Origin: Solobacterium sp.
GTDB lineage: Bacteria; Bacillota_I; Bacilli_A; Erysipelotrichales; Erysipelotrichaceae
Reading direction: 5' to 3'
Length of the DNA stretch: 64,000 nt
Assembly: GCA_017404505.1 (NCBI GenBank)
Contig: JAFRCE010000016.1
Coordinates: 62,001 to 126,000 of the forward strand
Part shown: positions 26,299 through 34,225 of the stretch, piece by piece
How the letters are laid out: every line of letters starts with the position of its first letter
Numbering within the stretch: position 1 is the first letter of the stretch
Translations under genes and position numbers: made by a program
Notes under the pieces: generated by a model
Database searches by the model: none
Seen by the model: the letters and a program-made list of their open reading frames with translations, nothing else
What the model was told of the DNA's origin: nothing

Positions 26299-27384
26299 AT
26301 GATTTACATGAACAGAAAACGCATCACATCGCAGGAAGCTGACCGGCTGGTCCGCTGGTATGAAAGAAACAGGCGCCCTCTGCCCTGGCGCGATACCGGT
26401 GATCCCTATCATGTCTGGATCAGCGAAATCATGCTACAGCAGACCCGCATCGAAGCAGTCCGGGACAAATACATCCAGTTCGTCCGCGAGCTGCCGGACA
26501 TCCCTGCCCTGGCCGCCTATGAAGATGACCGGCTGATGCGCCTGTGGGAAGGCCTTGGCTATTACAGCCGGGCCCGCAGTCTGAAGAAATGCGCTGTGGT
26601 GCTGATGAAAGAATACGGCGGCCGGCTGCCGGCTGACTATCAGGCACTTCGGAAACTGCCCGGCATCGGTCCCTACACGGCTGGTGCGATCGCCTCGATT
26701 GCCTTTCATCTGCCCTTTCCGGCCGTGGACGGAAACGTTCTGCGCATTCTGGCGAGGATCTTCGCGGAGAAAGGCGATATCCATGATGTGACGATAAAAA
26801 AACGTCTGGAAGACACCATTCTGGATGTATATAAGGGAAAGATGGATCCTGCCCTTTTCAATCAGGGTCTGATGGAACTCGGCCAGACCGTCTGCCTTCC
26901 CAACGGCATGCCGCGCTGCGAAACATGTCCCTGGGCGGAATTCTGCCAGGCAAAGGAGAAGAATCTCATTTCAGAGATTCCTTACCGCAGTCCCCTGAAA
27001 CAGCGCCGCATCGTTCAGCGCACCCTGCTGATCATCCGTGACGGCCGCCAGTTCCTGCTTCACAAGCGGCCTGCTGCCGGCCTTCTCGGAGGCTTATATG
27101 AGTTTGTCGGATATGATTCCGACCTGTCTTTCAAAGAGGCCCGGAAAGAAGCGGAAAAGCTCTCTCTGAAGCCGCTCAGGATCAAGGCACTGCCGGACAG
27201 CAGACATATCTTTTCCCACCTGGAATGGCATATGAAAGCCTATGAGATCACCGTCGAACAGATCAGCTGTCGGATGGATGAAAGCTATATCCTGGCAGAC
27301 AAAAAGGAACTCGCCCAACTGGCGGTTCCTTCTGCTTTCAAAACATATACGGACTGGTATGCCCTGCGCGATCAGGATTCGTGA
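26299..27384 (+). CDS. mutY: A/G-specific adenine glycosylase MutY
   Basis: Removes adenine mispaired with 8-oxoguanine. In the 361-residue protein the catalytic Glu lies in SEIMLQQTRIEAV, the helix-hairpin-helix is LPGIGPYTAGAIASIAF, and the catalytic Asp is in AVDGNVLRIL. The iron-sulfur ligands follow in CLPNGMPRCETCPWAEFC (Cys-x7-Cys-x2-Cys-x5-Cys; the usual first spacing is 6). The C-terminal ~130 residues form the NUDIX-like MutT domain that recognises 8-oxoG. An in-frame ATG at 26308 is an alternative start; neither has a clear ribosome binding site. Its last 13 bases overlap the convergent DUF262 gene. Confidence 0.94.
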   Translation: MIYMNRKRITSQEADRLVRWYERNRRPLPWRDTGDPYHVWISEIMLQQTRIEAVRDKYIQFVRELPDIPALAAYEDDRLMRLWEGLGYYSRARSLKKCAVVLMKEYGGRLPADYQALRKLPGIGPYTAGAIASIAFHLPFPAVDGNVLRILARIFAEKGDIHDVTIKKRLEDTILDVYKGKMDPALFNQGLMELGQTVCLPNGMPRCETCPWAEFCQAKEKNLISEIPYRSPLKQRRIVQRTLLIIRDGRQFLLHKRPAAGLLGGLYEFVGYDSDLSFKEARKEAEKLSLKPLRIKALPDSRHIFSHLEWHMKAYEITVEQISCRMDESYILADKKELAQLAVPSAFKTYTDWYALRDQDS

Positions 27385-29528
27385 ATCGTGATCTGTTTGC
27401 GCCGGGCGGTAAACTTCCGCGTTTCCTTTTTGCCGCCCGTCTGTTTTTTATCCGCAGTCTTCTTCTTTTTGGAAGGCTGTGTTTTTTTCTGCGGTTCCTC
27501 GGCCTTCAGATCCACCTGCCAGGCCTGGGCGTTCTCACCGCCGCGGTGCATCAGGAACTGAGCGGCTTCATTCAGGGAGGAGAATGTCCAGCTCTGGGCA
27601 AACTGAATCTTGCCGTTGTCATTTTCATGCAGGACACCCTTGGCCTGCAGATCAAGGAACAGTGTGCGCATCTTTTTCATTTCCTTGGGGCCGTAGGCTT
27701 TCATCGTCGAACCGGGCAGGACTTCAACGCCGTTTTTGTTATGATTGATGGCTCTGGCATTGACCGTCGGAGCTGTCAGGGAAATCATGTCCTCACCATG
27801 GGCGATGACCTGCGATTTTCTGACCTTGTCCATGTTGGCGCCGTTGTATGGATAGATGCGGATGATCTCTTCCGTCAGTTCGTCGCAGCGTCTGAGAATA
27901 TCGTCCTTGGTCCAGTGCTTCATCTTCAGGATCTCGGTATTCATGCGGATGTGCAGGGTCTTGGAAAGCACCTTTTTCTTATAAGCGAAGTCCTCGTTGC
28001 CCATGCGGGTGTTGTCATATTCCGCGCACAGCGTCAGATTGCCGATCAGATTGACATAGAACGGATAATCGTCCTCGTCGTCGATACCGCAGTTCTTCTT
28101 CCACCAGTTGTTGGGATTCTGCGGCATGATATGCTCAATGTTCAGATCGTCGGTATTGACAGCCGCCGTGGCACCGTGGTGCTCAATTCTGTCCAGTACC
28201 GGCCGGATGCACATCAAAGAATAGGCGTTGACTTCCTTCAGCTGGGTACGCAGCTGGTCGTCCGTCGGCATGGCCTGTGATTTGCCGCGGTTCATGGTAA
28301 TCAGATTGACTTTGGTCAAAGACAGAATATCCTGTTTCTGATTGGCCTGATAGGCATTCATGACCGATCTCAGCAGGGTCGGGAAGTAGCGGCTCAAAGA
28401 CCCGGTGTCATAGCCGCACAGAGAGCGGCGGATCAGGTAGGAATCGATCAGACGGATCTCAGCGACCAGTGTCTTTTCACTGATGATATTGTCTTCATAG
28501 AGCCGGTACATTTCCATCAGGAACGGGGCCGGCATACGGAATTCATAGCGGCGGAAATCATTCAGGGCTTTTTCAATTTCCGGGTTCTCAGCCGGTCCTT
28601 CATAGATCTCATAGTAATAGCGGCAGTAACGGTTGATCTCCCGCAGCAGGCTTTCGGTATCCTGTCTGGAACGGTTCCAGTAATTCTTGAAACCTTCATA
28701 GACATCGCGGCGGTTCAGAAGATCAAACGTCTTGATTGCCAGATAGAACCGGAAGAATTCTTCCAGCCGCCGGGATTCCGGATAATACTCTTCCAGCGGT
28801 TCCCAGTACATCTCGTAATAGCGTTCCTGCACTTCGTCGGTATGATTCATCAGGACATAGTTACGGATCAGGTCGGCTGACGTCAGCGGCGCGCCGGTCG
28901 AGTTGATCGATTCGAAAATCTGCTGGGCATTGTCCGTTTCCGCTAACGGGAAAGCCAGAATATCCACCCGGTTCAGACAGTCGAGCAGCTCCAGCAGGCT
29001 GTGCTTGCGGGCCAGTTCGACAATGCGCTTATGAATGAAGTCATAATTGCGGTATACGCCCGATTCCTTCTCCTTGCGGGAAAGATCTTTGACGTTGCCG
29101 TAAACGAGGCGGGCATAGACATCGTCACTGGAAACAGCCGGCTTCAGACGCAGGGCGGCATTGGAATCGGAATGACGGTTATATAAATAATAGTCATCGA
29201 TCATGCCGGCAACGACTCTGTCCTTCTTTTCTTCCGCCACCCTCTTCAGAGCCAGCAGAAAGATAAAACAGGTGGTCAGTCGCTGCTGTCCGTCGACGAT
29301 CTGCAGCTGCTGGAACATGGCCGAGATCTTGGACTCCAGATAGATGATAATGCCGAGAAAATGATTCGTGGTCCGCCCTTCCAGAAGGTCCTGCAGATCG
29401 TTCATAAAACGATACGTTTCCTTCTCCGGGTTCCACGTATAGTTTCTCTGATATACCGGGATGACAAACTGTGATCCCATTGTTGTTTTAATAAAGTCAG
29501 ACAGACTTATTCTGACTGGTGGTTTCAT
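27372..29528 (-). CDS. DUF262/DUF1524 protein (GmrSD-like), with C-terminal DUF4357-like domain
   Basis: 718 residues. The N-terminal DUF262 domain (ParB/sulfiredoxin-like fold) shows FVIPVYQRNYTW and the signature LQIVDGQQRLTTCF. The C-terminal DUF1524 nuclease domain of the His-Me finger type shows LNIEHIMPQNPNNWW and NLIGNLTLCAEYDNTRM. A final ~110 residues (LPGSTMKAYG ... WTFSSLNEAAQFLMH ... AWQVD) resemble DUF4357, then a Lys-rich tail. Single-chain GmrSD relatives cut modified phage DNA, so a type IV restriction or other defence role is the best guess. A GTG at 29549 is an alternative start, but a -10 box is only 10 bases before it, so the ATG at 29528 is preferred. Confidence 0.82.
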   Translation of the reverse strand: MKPPVRISLSDFIKTTMGSQFVIPVYQRNYTWNPEKETYRFMNDLQDLLEGRTTNHFLGIIIYLESKISAMFQQLQIVDGQQRLTTCFIFLLALKRVAEEKKDRVVAGMIDDYYLYNRHSDSNAALRLKPAVSSDDVYARLVYGNVKDLSRKEKESGVYRNYDFIHKRIVELARKHSLLELLDCLNRVDILAFPLAETDNAQQIFESINSTGAPLTSADLIRNYVLMNHTDEVQERYYEMYWEPLEEYYPESRRLEEFFRFYLAIKTFDLLNRRDVYEGFKNYWNRSRQDTESLLREINRYCRYYYEIYEGPAENPEIEKALNDFRRYEFRMPAPFLMEMYRLYEDNIISEKTLVAEIRLIDSYLIRRSLCGYDTGSLSRYFPTLLRSVMNAYQANQKQDILSLTKVNLITMNRGKSQAMPTDDQLRTQLKEVNAYSLMCIRPVLDRIEHHGATAAVNTDDLNIEHIMPQNPNNWWKKNCGIDDEDDYPFYVNLIGNLTLCAEYDNTRMGNEDFAYKKKVLSKTLHIRMNTEILKMKHWTKDDILRRCDELTEEIIRIYPYNGANMDKVRKSQVIAHGEDMISLTAPTVNARAINHNKNGVEVLPGSTMKAYGPKEMKKMRTLFLDLQAKGVLHENDNGKIQFAQSWTFSSLNEAAQFLMHRGGENAQAWQVDLKAEEPQKKTQPSKKKKTADKKQTGGKKETRKFTARRKQITIHES

Positions 29529-29558
29529 CTGTATTGCAATCTCTTTCACTGATGATTC

Positions 29559-29564
29559 ATTATA
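29559..29564 (-). promoter_or_regulatory. -10 box of the DUF262 gene
   Basis: A perfect TATAAT on the minus strand, placing transcription start near 29552 and giving a very short leader. Confidence 0.5.
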
Positions 29565-29572
29565 TCACACAA

Positions 29573-29598
29573 ACGGAAAAAGCCCATAACAGGGCTTT
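29573..29598 (-). terminator. Rho-independent terminator
   Basis: AAAGCCC/GGGCTTT stem with a 6-base loop, followed by TTTTT on the minus strand. A second stop signal for the small-peptide operon upstream of the DUF262 promoter. Confidence 0.72.
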
Positions 29599-29660
29599 AT
29601 ACTGACCGTTCATCCTGCCTTTTCACGCTTGTCCTGCCGGCCTCAGCAGCCGCTGTACAG

Positions 29661-29688
29661 AAAAAGATCCTGCTTTTTACAGGATCTT
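29661..29688 (-). terminator. Rho-independent terminator of the double-glycine peptide operon
   Basis: Perfect 9-bp stem AAGATCCTG/CAGGATCTT with a 7-base loop, followed by TTTTT on the minus strand, 31 bases after the last stop codon. Confidence 0.85.
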
Positions 29689-29718
29689 ATACAGGCTTTG
29701 CGGGATGCCGGATCACGG

Positions 29719-29988
29719 TCACTCCTGATTGTTTTTGTAGTCCTCACGGAGTTTTTTCAGCTGCGGCCAGGTCAGCACGTCAATGGACATGCCGATTTCC
29801 CTGGCGTAGCGTTCCGCCCCGTGAATATCGTTGTAGAATGTTTTAATAACCTCGCCGGACACATCGTCGATGACTTCAACTTCCGTATAGCCGCCGTTGA
29901 TATCGGCTCCCTGGTAGATGAAGAACGCACCGCCGCTGACATCCTTCATTTCTTCTTCGGTTAACTGTTTTCGCGCAATCAATGCCAT
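29719..29988 (-). CDS. Small peptide with a double-glycine-type leader (1)
   Basis: 89 residues. The N-terminus ARKQLTEEEMKDVSGG fits the leader consensus LSxxELxxIxGG cleaved by C39-peptidase ABC transporters after Gly19-Gly20. The remaining 69 residues (start AFFIYQGADINGGY) contain no Cys and do not look like known bacteriocins. They hold two hydrophobic-acidic strands (VEVIDDV, EVIKTFY) and a basic C-terminal helix. Good ribosome binding site (AGGAGAATC). It lies 58 bases after a second gene of the same type. No transporter, modification enzyme or immunity gene is nearby, so function is open: secreted peptide, signal or bacteriocin. Confidence 0.68.
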   Translation of the reverse strand: MALIARKQLTEEEMKDVSGGAFFIYQGADINGGYTEVEVIDDVSGEVIKTFYNDIHGAERYAREIGMSIDVLTWPQLKKLREDYKNNQE

Positions 29989-30046
29989 TTCTGATTCTCC
30001 TTTATTGCCTCTTGCTTATGACAGGAAAAATGAATTCCCCGATATG

Positions 30047-30337
30047 CTAATCACCGTATTTCTCTCTCAGCATTGCCATGATCTCAGGGGTGCCGATTTC
30101 CTGTCCGTCATAAGTGAAGAACACATTCAGTTTATCCTCCGGACCATAGGTGCTGAGGTCCGCCCGGCCGATCGGCAGATATACCAGCAAAGCAGTCGCG
30201 ATTGCATCATCTCTTGGAAGGCTGTCAAACTCAGGAAATTTTCTGTGAATATATTCATACATTTCCTTGAGTTCCGCTTCCGTGCCGCCGTTAATGAACT
30301 GCATCAGTTCATTTGGGATCTGTTTCTTTTCTGTCAT
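30047..30337 (-). CDS. Small peptide with a double-glycine-type leader (2)
   Basis: 96 residues. The leader-like start MTEKKQIPNELMQFINGG ends in Gly17-Gly18, with the expected hydrophobic positions Leu11, Phe14 and Ile15. The remainder (TEAELKEMYEYIHRKFPEFD onward, then a hydrophobic stretch ATALLVYLPIG and LNVFFTYDG) has no Cys and matches no bacteriocin that I recognise. The ATG at 30337 follows AAAGGAAACAAAA. The frame continues upstream without a stop, but that part has no ribosome binding site. Transcribed with the downstream sister gene. Confidence 0.65.
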   Translation of the reverse strand: MTEKKQIPNELMQFINGGTEAELKEMYEYIHRKFPEFDSLPRDDAIATALLVYLPIGRADLSTYGPEDKLNVFFTYDGQEIGTPEIMAMLREKYGD

Positions 30338-30384
30338 TTTTGTTTCCTTTCGTAAATCAAATTCTCTTACCATCATTATCTGAG

Positions 30385-30416
30385 GACAATGCCGTTCCTT
30401 TCGGAACAGCTTTGTC
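30385..30416 (-). promoter_or_regulatory. Long imperfect hairpin upstream of the peptide genes
   Basis: GACAA-GC-GTTCC and GGAAC-GC-TTGTC arms with two internal mismatches around a TTTC loop, about 50 bases before the ATG at 30337 and without a T-run. It may be a structured leader or a regulator site. Confidence 0.35.
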
Positions 30417-30488
30417 ATTGCATCTGATATTTTTTTTACCATCAGAAGTTCTTCTTCCGCAAGCGGTTTACAATGCCTTCGGGAAAAC

Positions 30489-30520
30489 CAAAAAAATGAT
30501 CTCTTACTGTCAGAGATCAT
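30489..30520 (-). terminator. Rho-independent terminator of the tRNA-Glu/tRNA-Trp transcript
   Basis: ATGATCTCT/AGAGATCAT 9-bp stem with a 7-base loop and seven T on the minus strand, just downstream of tRNA-Trp. Confidence 0.87.
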
Positions 30521-30533
30521 CCTGATTTACAGG

Positions 30534-30604
30534 CAGGGGTAGAGAGAATCGAACTCCCATCAGCGGTTTTGGAGACCGATGTACTACCATTGTACGATAC
30601 CCCT
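30534..30604 (-). tRNA. tRNA-Trp (anticodon CCA)
   Basis: A 71-base cloverleaf with acceptor AGGGGTA/TACCCCT and G73. The anticodon loop CTCCAAA in a CGGT/ACCG stem gives CCA. The T arm contains GAGTTCGATTCTC. CCA end not encoded. Confidence 0.94.
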
Positions 30605-30616
30605 AAAAAGAAAAAG

Positions 30617-30690
30617 TGACGCGTACGGGATTCGAACCCGTGAATGCCGCCGTGAAAGGGCGGTGTGTTAAGCCGCTTCACCAACGCGCC
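30617..30690 (-). tRNA. tRNA-Glu (anticodon TTC)
   Basis: A 74-base cloverleaf with acceptor GGCGCGT/ACGCGTC (one G-U pair). The anticodon loop CTTTCAC in a CCGCC/GGCGG stem gives TTC, and the T arm contains GGGTTCGAATCCC. 12 bases upstream of tRNA-Trp in the same transcript. Confidence 0.93.
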
Positions 30691-30819
30691 ATGTGGTGCT
30701 CAGAAATAATAGCATAAACAAAAATCTAAAACAATCTTTTTATTTCATTTTTTCATAATTTCTTTTCCCCTTTTCCCATCCTGCTGTTTTGTATAGTAAA
30801 ATACGGGAGGAGGAAAGCC

Positions 30820-32157
30820 ATGGAACAGACTTCATTATTTGATGACCGCCGGACCACCGGACCGCTCGCCGACCGCATGCGTCCCGAAACACTGGGTGAT
30901 TATGCCGGCCAGCAGCATCTTCTGGCGGAAGGAAAGATCCTGCGCCGGATGATCGACCGCGATGAAGTGCAGTCGATGATTTTCTGGGGGCCGCCCGGTG
31001 TCGGCAAGACTACCCTGGCAAGAATCATCGCCCGCTGCACCAGATCCCACTTCATCGTTTTTTCCGCAGTCACCAGCGGCATCAAAGAAATCAAGGAAGT
31101 CATGAACAAGGCGGAAGCCGCCCGTTCCATGGGTGAGAAAACGATCGTTTTCGTGGATGAAATTCATCGTTTCAATAAAGCGCAGCAGGACGCCTTCCTA
31201 CCGTATGTGGAACGCGGCAGTATCATCCTGATCGGCGCCACGACCGAGAATCCTTCGTTTGAGATCAACAACGCTCTGCTCTCCCGCTGCAAGGTCTTCA
31301 CCCTGGAAGCCCTGTCAACGGATGATATCGTTTCACTTCTGAAGCGGGCTCTTACCGATCCGCGCGGCTTCGGTGCCTGGGAAGTGACGATCGACGACGA
31401 TCTTCTCTATCTGATTGCCAATTACGCCAACGGTGACGCCCGCACTGCGCTGAACACACTGGAACTGGCTGTCATGAACGGCCAGGGTGACGCCGTGCAT
31501 TCCACCGTTACCAGAGAAATCATCGAACAGTGCATCGCCGGCAAGTCGCTGCTGTATGACAAAAACGGCGAAGAGCACTACAACCTGATCAGCGCCCTGC
31601 ACAAATCGATGCGCAATTCCGACGCTGATGCGGCGGTCTACTGGCTGGCCCGCATGCTGGAAGCCGGGGAAGATCCGCTCTATGTTGCAAGACGTGTTGT
31701 CCGCTTCGCCTCTGAAGACGTCGGCATGGCGGACAGCCGGGCTCTGCAGATCGCGATTGCCGCCTATCAGGCATGTACATACCTCGGCATGCCGGAATGC
31801 AACGTGCATCTGACCCACGCCGTCGTGTTCTGTTCCCTGGCGCCGAAATCCAATTCTCTCGAAGTCGCTTATATGAGCGCCGCCGAAGATGCCAGAAACA
31901 TGCTCGACGAGCCGGTGCCGCTGCAGATCCGCAATGCCTCTACCCGCCTGATGGAGGATCTCGGCTACGGAAAAGACTACATGTATGCCCATGATTACGA
32001 AGGACATATCACCGCCATGCAGTGTCTGCCTGACTCTCTGAAAGACAAAAAGTATTATCAGCCTTCTGACCAGGGGGTGGAAAAACGGGTCAGAGAGCAC
32101 AAGGAACAGATCGAAGCATGGAAAGAAGAACAGCGTAAAAAGGGAAGATCCCGCTGA
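30820..32157 (+). CDS. rarA: Replication-associated recombination protein A (AAA+ ATPase, MgsA/RarA)
   Basis: 445 residues. The order is the family start LADRMRPETLGDYAGQQHLL, Walker A FWGPPGVGKTTLARII, Walker B IVFVDEIHRFNKAQQDAFLP, sensor 1 ATTENPSFEINNALLSRCKVF, and the C-terminal tetramerisation part (DDARNML region, KYYQPSDQGVEKRV). It acts at stalled replication forks as a clamp-loader-like ATPase. The ribosome binding site GGGAGGAGG follows a -10-like TATAGT (30792-30797). Confidence 0.95.
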   Translation: MEQTSLFDDRRTTGPLADRMRPETLGDYAGQQHLLAEGKILRRMIDRDEVQSMIFWGPPGVGKTTLARIIARCTRSHFIVFSAVTSGIKEIKEVMNKAEAARSMGEKTIVFVDEIHRFNKAQQDAFLPYVERGSIILIGATTENPSFEINNALLSRCKVFTLEALSTDDIVSLLKRALTDPRGFGAWEVTIDDDLLYLIANYANGDARTALNTLELAVMNGQGDAVHSTVTREIIEQCIAGKSLLYDKNGEEHYNLISALHKSMRNSDADAAVYWLARMLEAGEDPLYVARRVVRFASEDVGMADSRALQIAIAAYQACTYLGMPECNVHLTHAVVFCSLAPKSNSLEVAYMSAAEDARNMLDEPVPLQIRNASTRLMEDLGYGKDYMYAHDYEGHITAMQCLPDSLKDKKYYQPSDQGVEKRVREHKEQIEAWKEEQRKKGRSR

Positions 32158-32173
32158 GGATCTTCCCTTTTTT
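32133..32173. terminator. Bidirectional terminator overlapping the rarA stop codon
   Basis: GGGAAGATCC/GGATCTTCCC stem at 32142-32167 with the rarA TGA in the loop, flanked by an A-run before and TTTTTTCTTT after. Confidence 0.87.
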
Positions 32174-32175
32174 CT

Positions 32176-33507
32176 TTATTCCGCCAGTTCCGGCGCCATG
32201 ATCTTCTGGAAGATGGCATATGCCAGAACGGCTGTCAGAATATCCGCTGCCGGCTGCGCGGCAATGACGCCTATGTATCCGAACATGGCGGACAGGGCGA
32301 ACAGCATGACGGCATAGATGTAACCCTGCCGGCCGGCACTCAGAGCCAGTGCTCCGCCCGCTTTGCCGGCGGACTGGAACAGACAGGTCGTGACCATCGT
32401 ATAACCGATGAACGGCATGCCGGCAAGGATCGTCCTGAGCATCGGGGTGCCGGTTTCAATTACCGCCGGATCATTGAGGAAGAACCGGATCAGTACCGGT
32501 GCCAGAACAAACAACACAGCGGAAAGCACGACACCGAGTCCGCATACCAGCATCCTGGCAAAACGCAGGGTTTCCTTCAGACGCTTTTTATTGCCGGCGC
32601 CATACAGATAGCCATAGAGCGGCTGGCCGCCGAAGGAGAACGCCACCATGATCATGATGACGATCATCAGAACTTTGGATACAATGCCGTACGCGGCGAT
32701 CTTGTCGGTACCATACGGCACCAGGAAGTTGTTCAGCAGCATGATCGCGACACTCTGCATGATATTCGTGATGGACGAAGGAATACCGATGCCGAAGACC
32801 TGCCGCAGCTCATCGGTGCTGATATGAAAGCCGCGTGGTGAAACAGAGAGCTTTCTGGACTTGCTCATGATAAACCAGAAATAGTAAATGTCCGCGCAGA
32901 CATTGCCAATCACGGTCGCGATGGCAGCACCGGCCGCACCCATTCCCAGCGTGAAGATGAAGACAGGGTCGAGAATCATATTGACGATCGATCCGATGGC
33001 CGAACCGATCATCGCGGCTGTCGCGAAGCCTTCTGTTCTCAGCAGGTTGGTCGGTACCAGCGAGAAAATGATAAACGGCGCGCCAAGAGCAATCCACGTG
33101 TAATAGTCCGATGCGAACGACAGTGTGTCACTGCCGGCTCCGAGCAGCTTCAGCATGACACCGCGGCTCAGGATCAGCACCAGGGCGATCAGAATGCCGA
33201 AGGCAAACGAACCGAGAAAACCGAAAACGGAAATGCGTTTCGCGTCTTCGTCTTTTTTCTGGCCGAACAGACGGGAAATCACGGAAGCGCCGCCCAGTCC
33301 GAAGATATCACCGATGGCGATCAGGAAGGTAAACACCGGCGCGCATAAGGCGATACCGGCAACCAGATTCGTATTGCCTGTCTTGGCGATGAAATACATA
33401 TCAACCATGTTGTAGACAAGCATCAGCACGCTGCTCATCATGACCGGAACAGCCAGTTTCATATATGCTTTGCCGATCGGCATGGATTCAAATAATTCGT
33501 TGTTCAT
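32176..33507 (-). CDS. MATE family efflux transporter, under a divergent Crp/Fnr-type regulator
   Basis: 443 residues and about twelve membrane segments. The typical MATE start is KLAVPVMMSSVLMLVYNMVDMYFIAKTG, with GGASVISRLFGQKKDEDAKR after the third segment. Ribosome binding site CGGAGGAAATCC. Its -10 TATAAT (33532-33527) lies 18 bases from a 22-bp palindrome; with a start site near 33520 the palindrome is centred close to -41.5. Substrate unknown, but regulation by the neighbouring sensor protein is likely. Confidence 0.92.
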   Translation of the reverse strand: MNNELFESMPIGKAYMKLAVPVMMSSVLMLVYNMVDMYFIAKTGNTNLVAGIALCAPVFTFLIAIGDIFGLGGASVISRLFGQKKDEDAKRISVFGFLGSFAFGILIALVLILSRGVMLKLLGAGSDTLSFASDYYTWIALGAPFIIFSLVPTNLLRTEGFATAAMIGSAIGSIVNMILDPVFIFTLGMGAAGAAIATVIGNVCADIYYFWFIMSKSRKLSVSPRGFHISTDELRQVFGIGIPSSITNIMQSVAIMLLNNFLVPYGTDKIAAYGIVSKVLMIVIMIMVAFSFGGQPLYGYLYGAGNKKRLKETLRFARMLVCGLGVVLSAVLFVLAPVLIRFFLNDPAVIETGTPMLRTILAGMPFIGYTMVTTCLFQSAGKAGGALALSAGRQGYIYAVMLFALSAMFGYIGVIAAQPAADILTAVLAYAIFQKIMAPELAE

Positions 33508-33550
33508 AGGATTTCCTCCGATGATTATTATACTTTTTCCACTTTACCAG

Positions 33551-33572
33551 AATGGTGCCATATGGCACCATT
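33551..33572. promoter_or_regulatory. 22-bp perfect palindromic operator (Crp/Fnr-type)
   Basis: AATGGTGCCAT followed immediately by its exact reverse complement, with no mismatch. It sits between the divergent MATE and regulator genes, centred ~41.5 bases upstream of the expected MATE transcription start, the classical class II position for Crp/Fnr activators. It ends 5 bases before the regulator ATG, so autoregulation is likely too. Confidence 0.72.
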
Positions 33573-33577
33573 AAAGT

Positions 33578-34219
33578 ATGCGGAAGGAAAACAATGCAAA
33601 AAAACTTGAAAGTTATCTGAAGAAATACCGGATCCCTTCTTTTTTCGGCATTCCTTCTCTTCCCTTCGAACTGTATTCCGCCGCCCGTCATGAAGTCATC
33701 AACAACGAACTGGAGTTCACGGATCATCTCGTCTTTTTCGTGGCCGGTGCCATTGCCATTACCCATATCCGTGATGACGGCACTTCGTTCACGATCGGTG
33801 AGATAACGGAATTTACTGTCCTGGGCGATCTCGAATTCGCCTCTTCTGTCACTTCCCCTCACCTGGTGGGAGCGCTGAAGAAATCATGGTTTGTCGTTCT
33901 GCCGCTGCGGGATATCCGGCAGCAGCTGATGAACGACCCTGTCTTTCTGCGGAATATGCTGGCTTCGATCAGCCGCAAATTCATCCTGTTTTCGACAGCC
34001 ATGTCAGTTCCCGGTTCTTTGCGTACCCGGATCCTGTATCATATGCAGGTGACCCGCAGCGACCACATGATCCACAGCGTCATCCGTACGTGTTCACTGC
34101 TTCAGTGCAGTAAAAGACAGCTGCTGCGGATCCTGAAGCAGCTGTGTGATGAAGGCGTCGTCGAAAAAACCGGCAAGGGATCCTACCGGCTGCTGCGGAT
34201 GGAAAAGGAAGCCTTTTAA
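33578..34219 (+). CDS. Crp/Fnr family transcriptional regulator
   Basis: 213 residues. The N-terminal ~120 residues fit a cyclic-nucleotide-binding-like beta barrel (VFFVAGAIAITHIRDDGTSF, then TIGEITEFTVLGDLEFAS). A long dimer helix follows, then a C-terminal winged helix (CSLLQCSKRQLLRILKQLCD, ending GVVEKTGKGSYRLL). There is no N-terminal Cys cluster for iron-sulfur sensing as in FNR, so it would sense a small molecule or other signal. The only possible start is the ATG at 33578, because a TAA lies two codons upstream. No ribosome binding site is seen and the operator ends 5 bases before it. Confidence 0.86.
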   Translation: MRKENNAKKLESYLKKYRIPSFFGIPSLPFELYSAARHEVINNELEFTDHLVFFVAGAIAITHIRDDGTSFTIGEITEFTVLGDLEFASSVTSPHLVGALKKSWFVVLPLRDIRQQLMNDPVFLRNMLASISRKFILFSTAMSVPGSLRTRILYHMQVTRSDHMIHSVIRTCSLLQCSKRQLLRILKQLCDEGVVEKTGKGSYRLLRMEKEAF

Positions 34220-34225
34220 GCTTCC

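Noticed and set aside
30338-30520. Upstream extension of the second double-glycine peptide (start near 30520)
   Set aside because: No ribosome binding site at the distal start, the region holds a tRNA terminator, and the leader motif fits the ATG at 30337.
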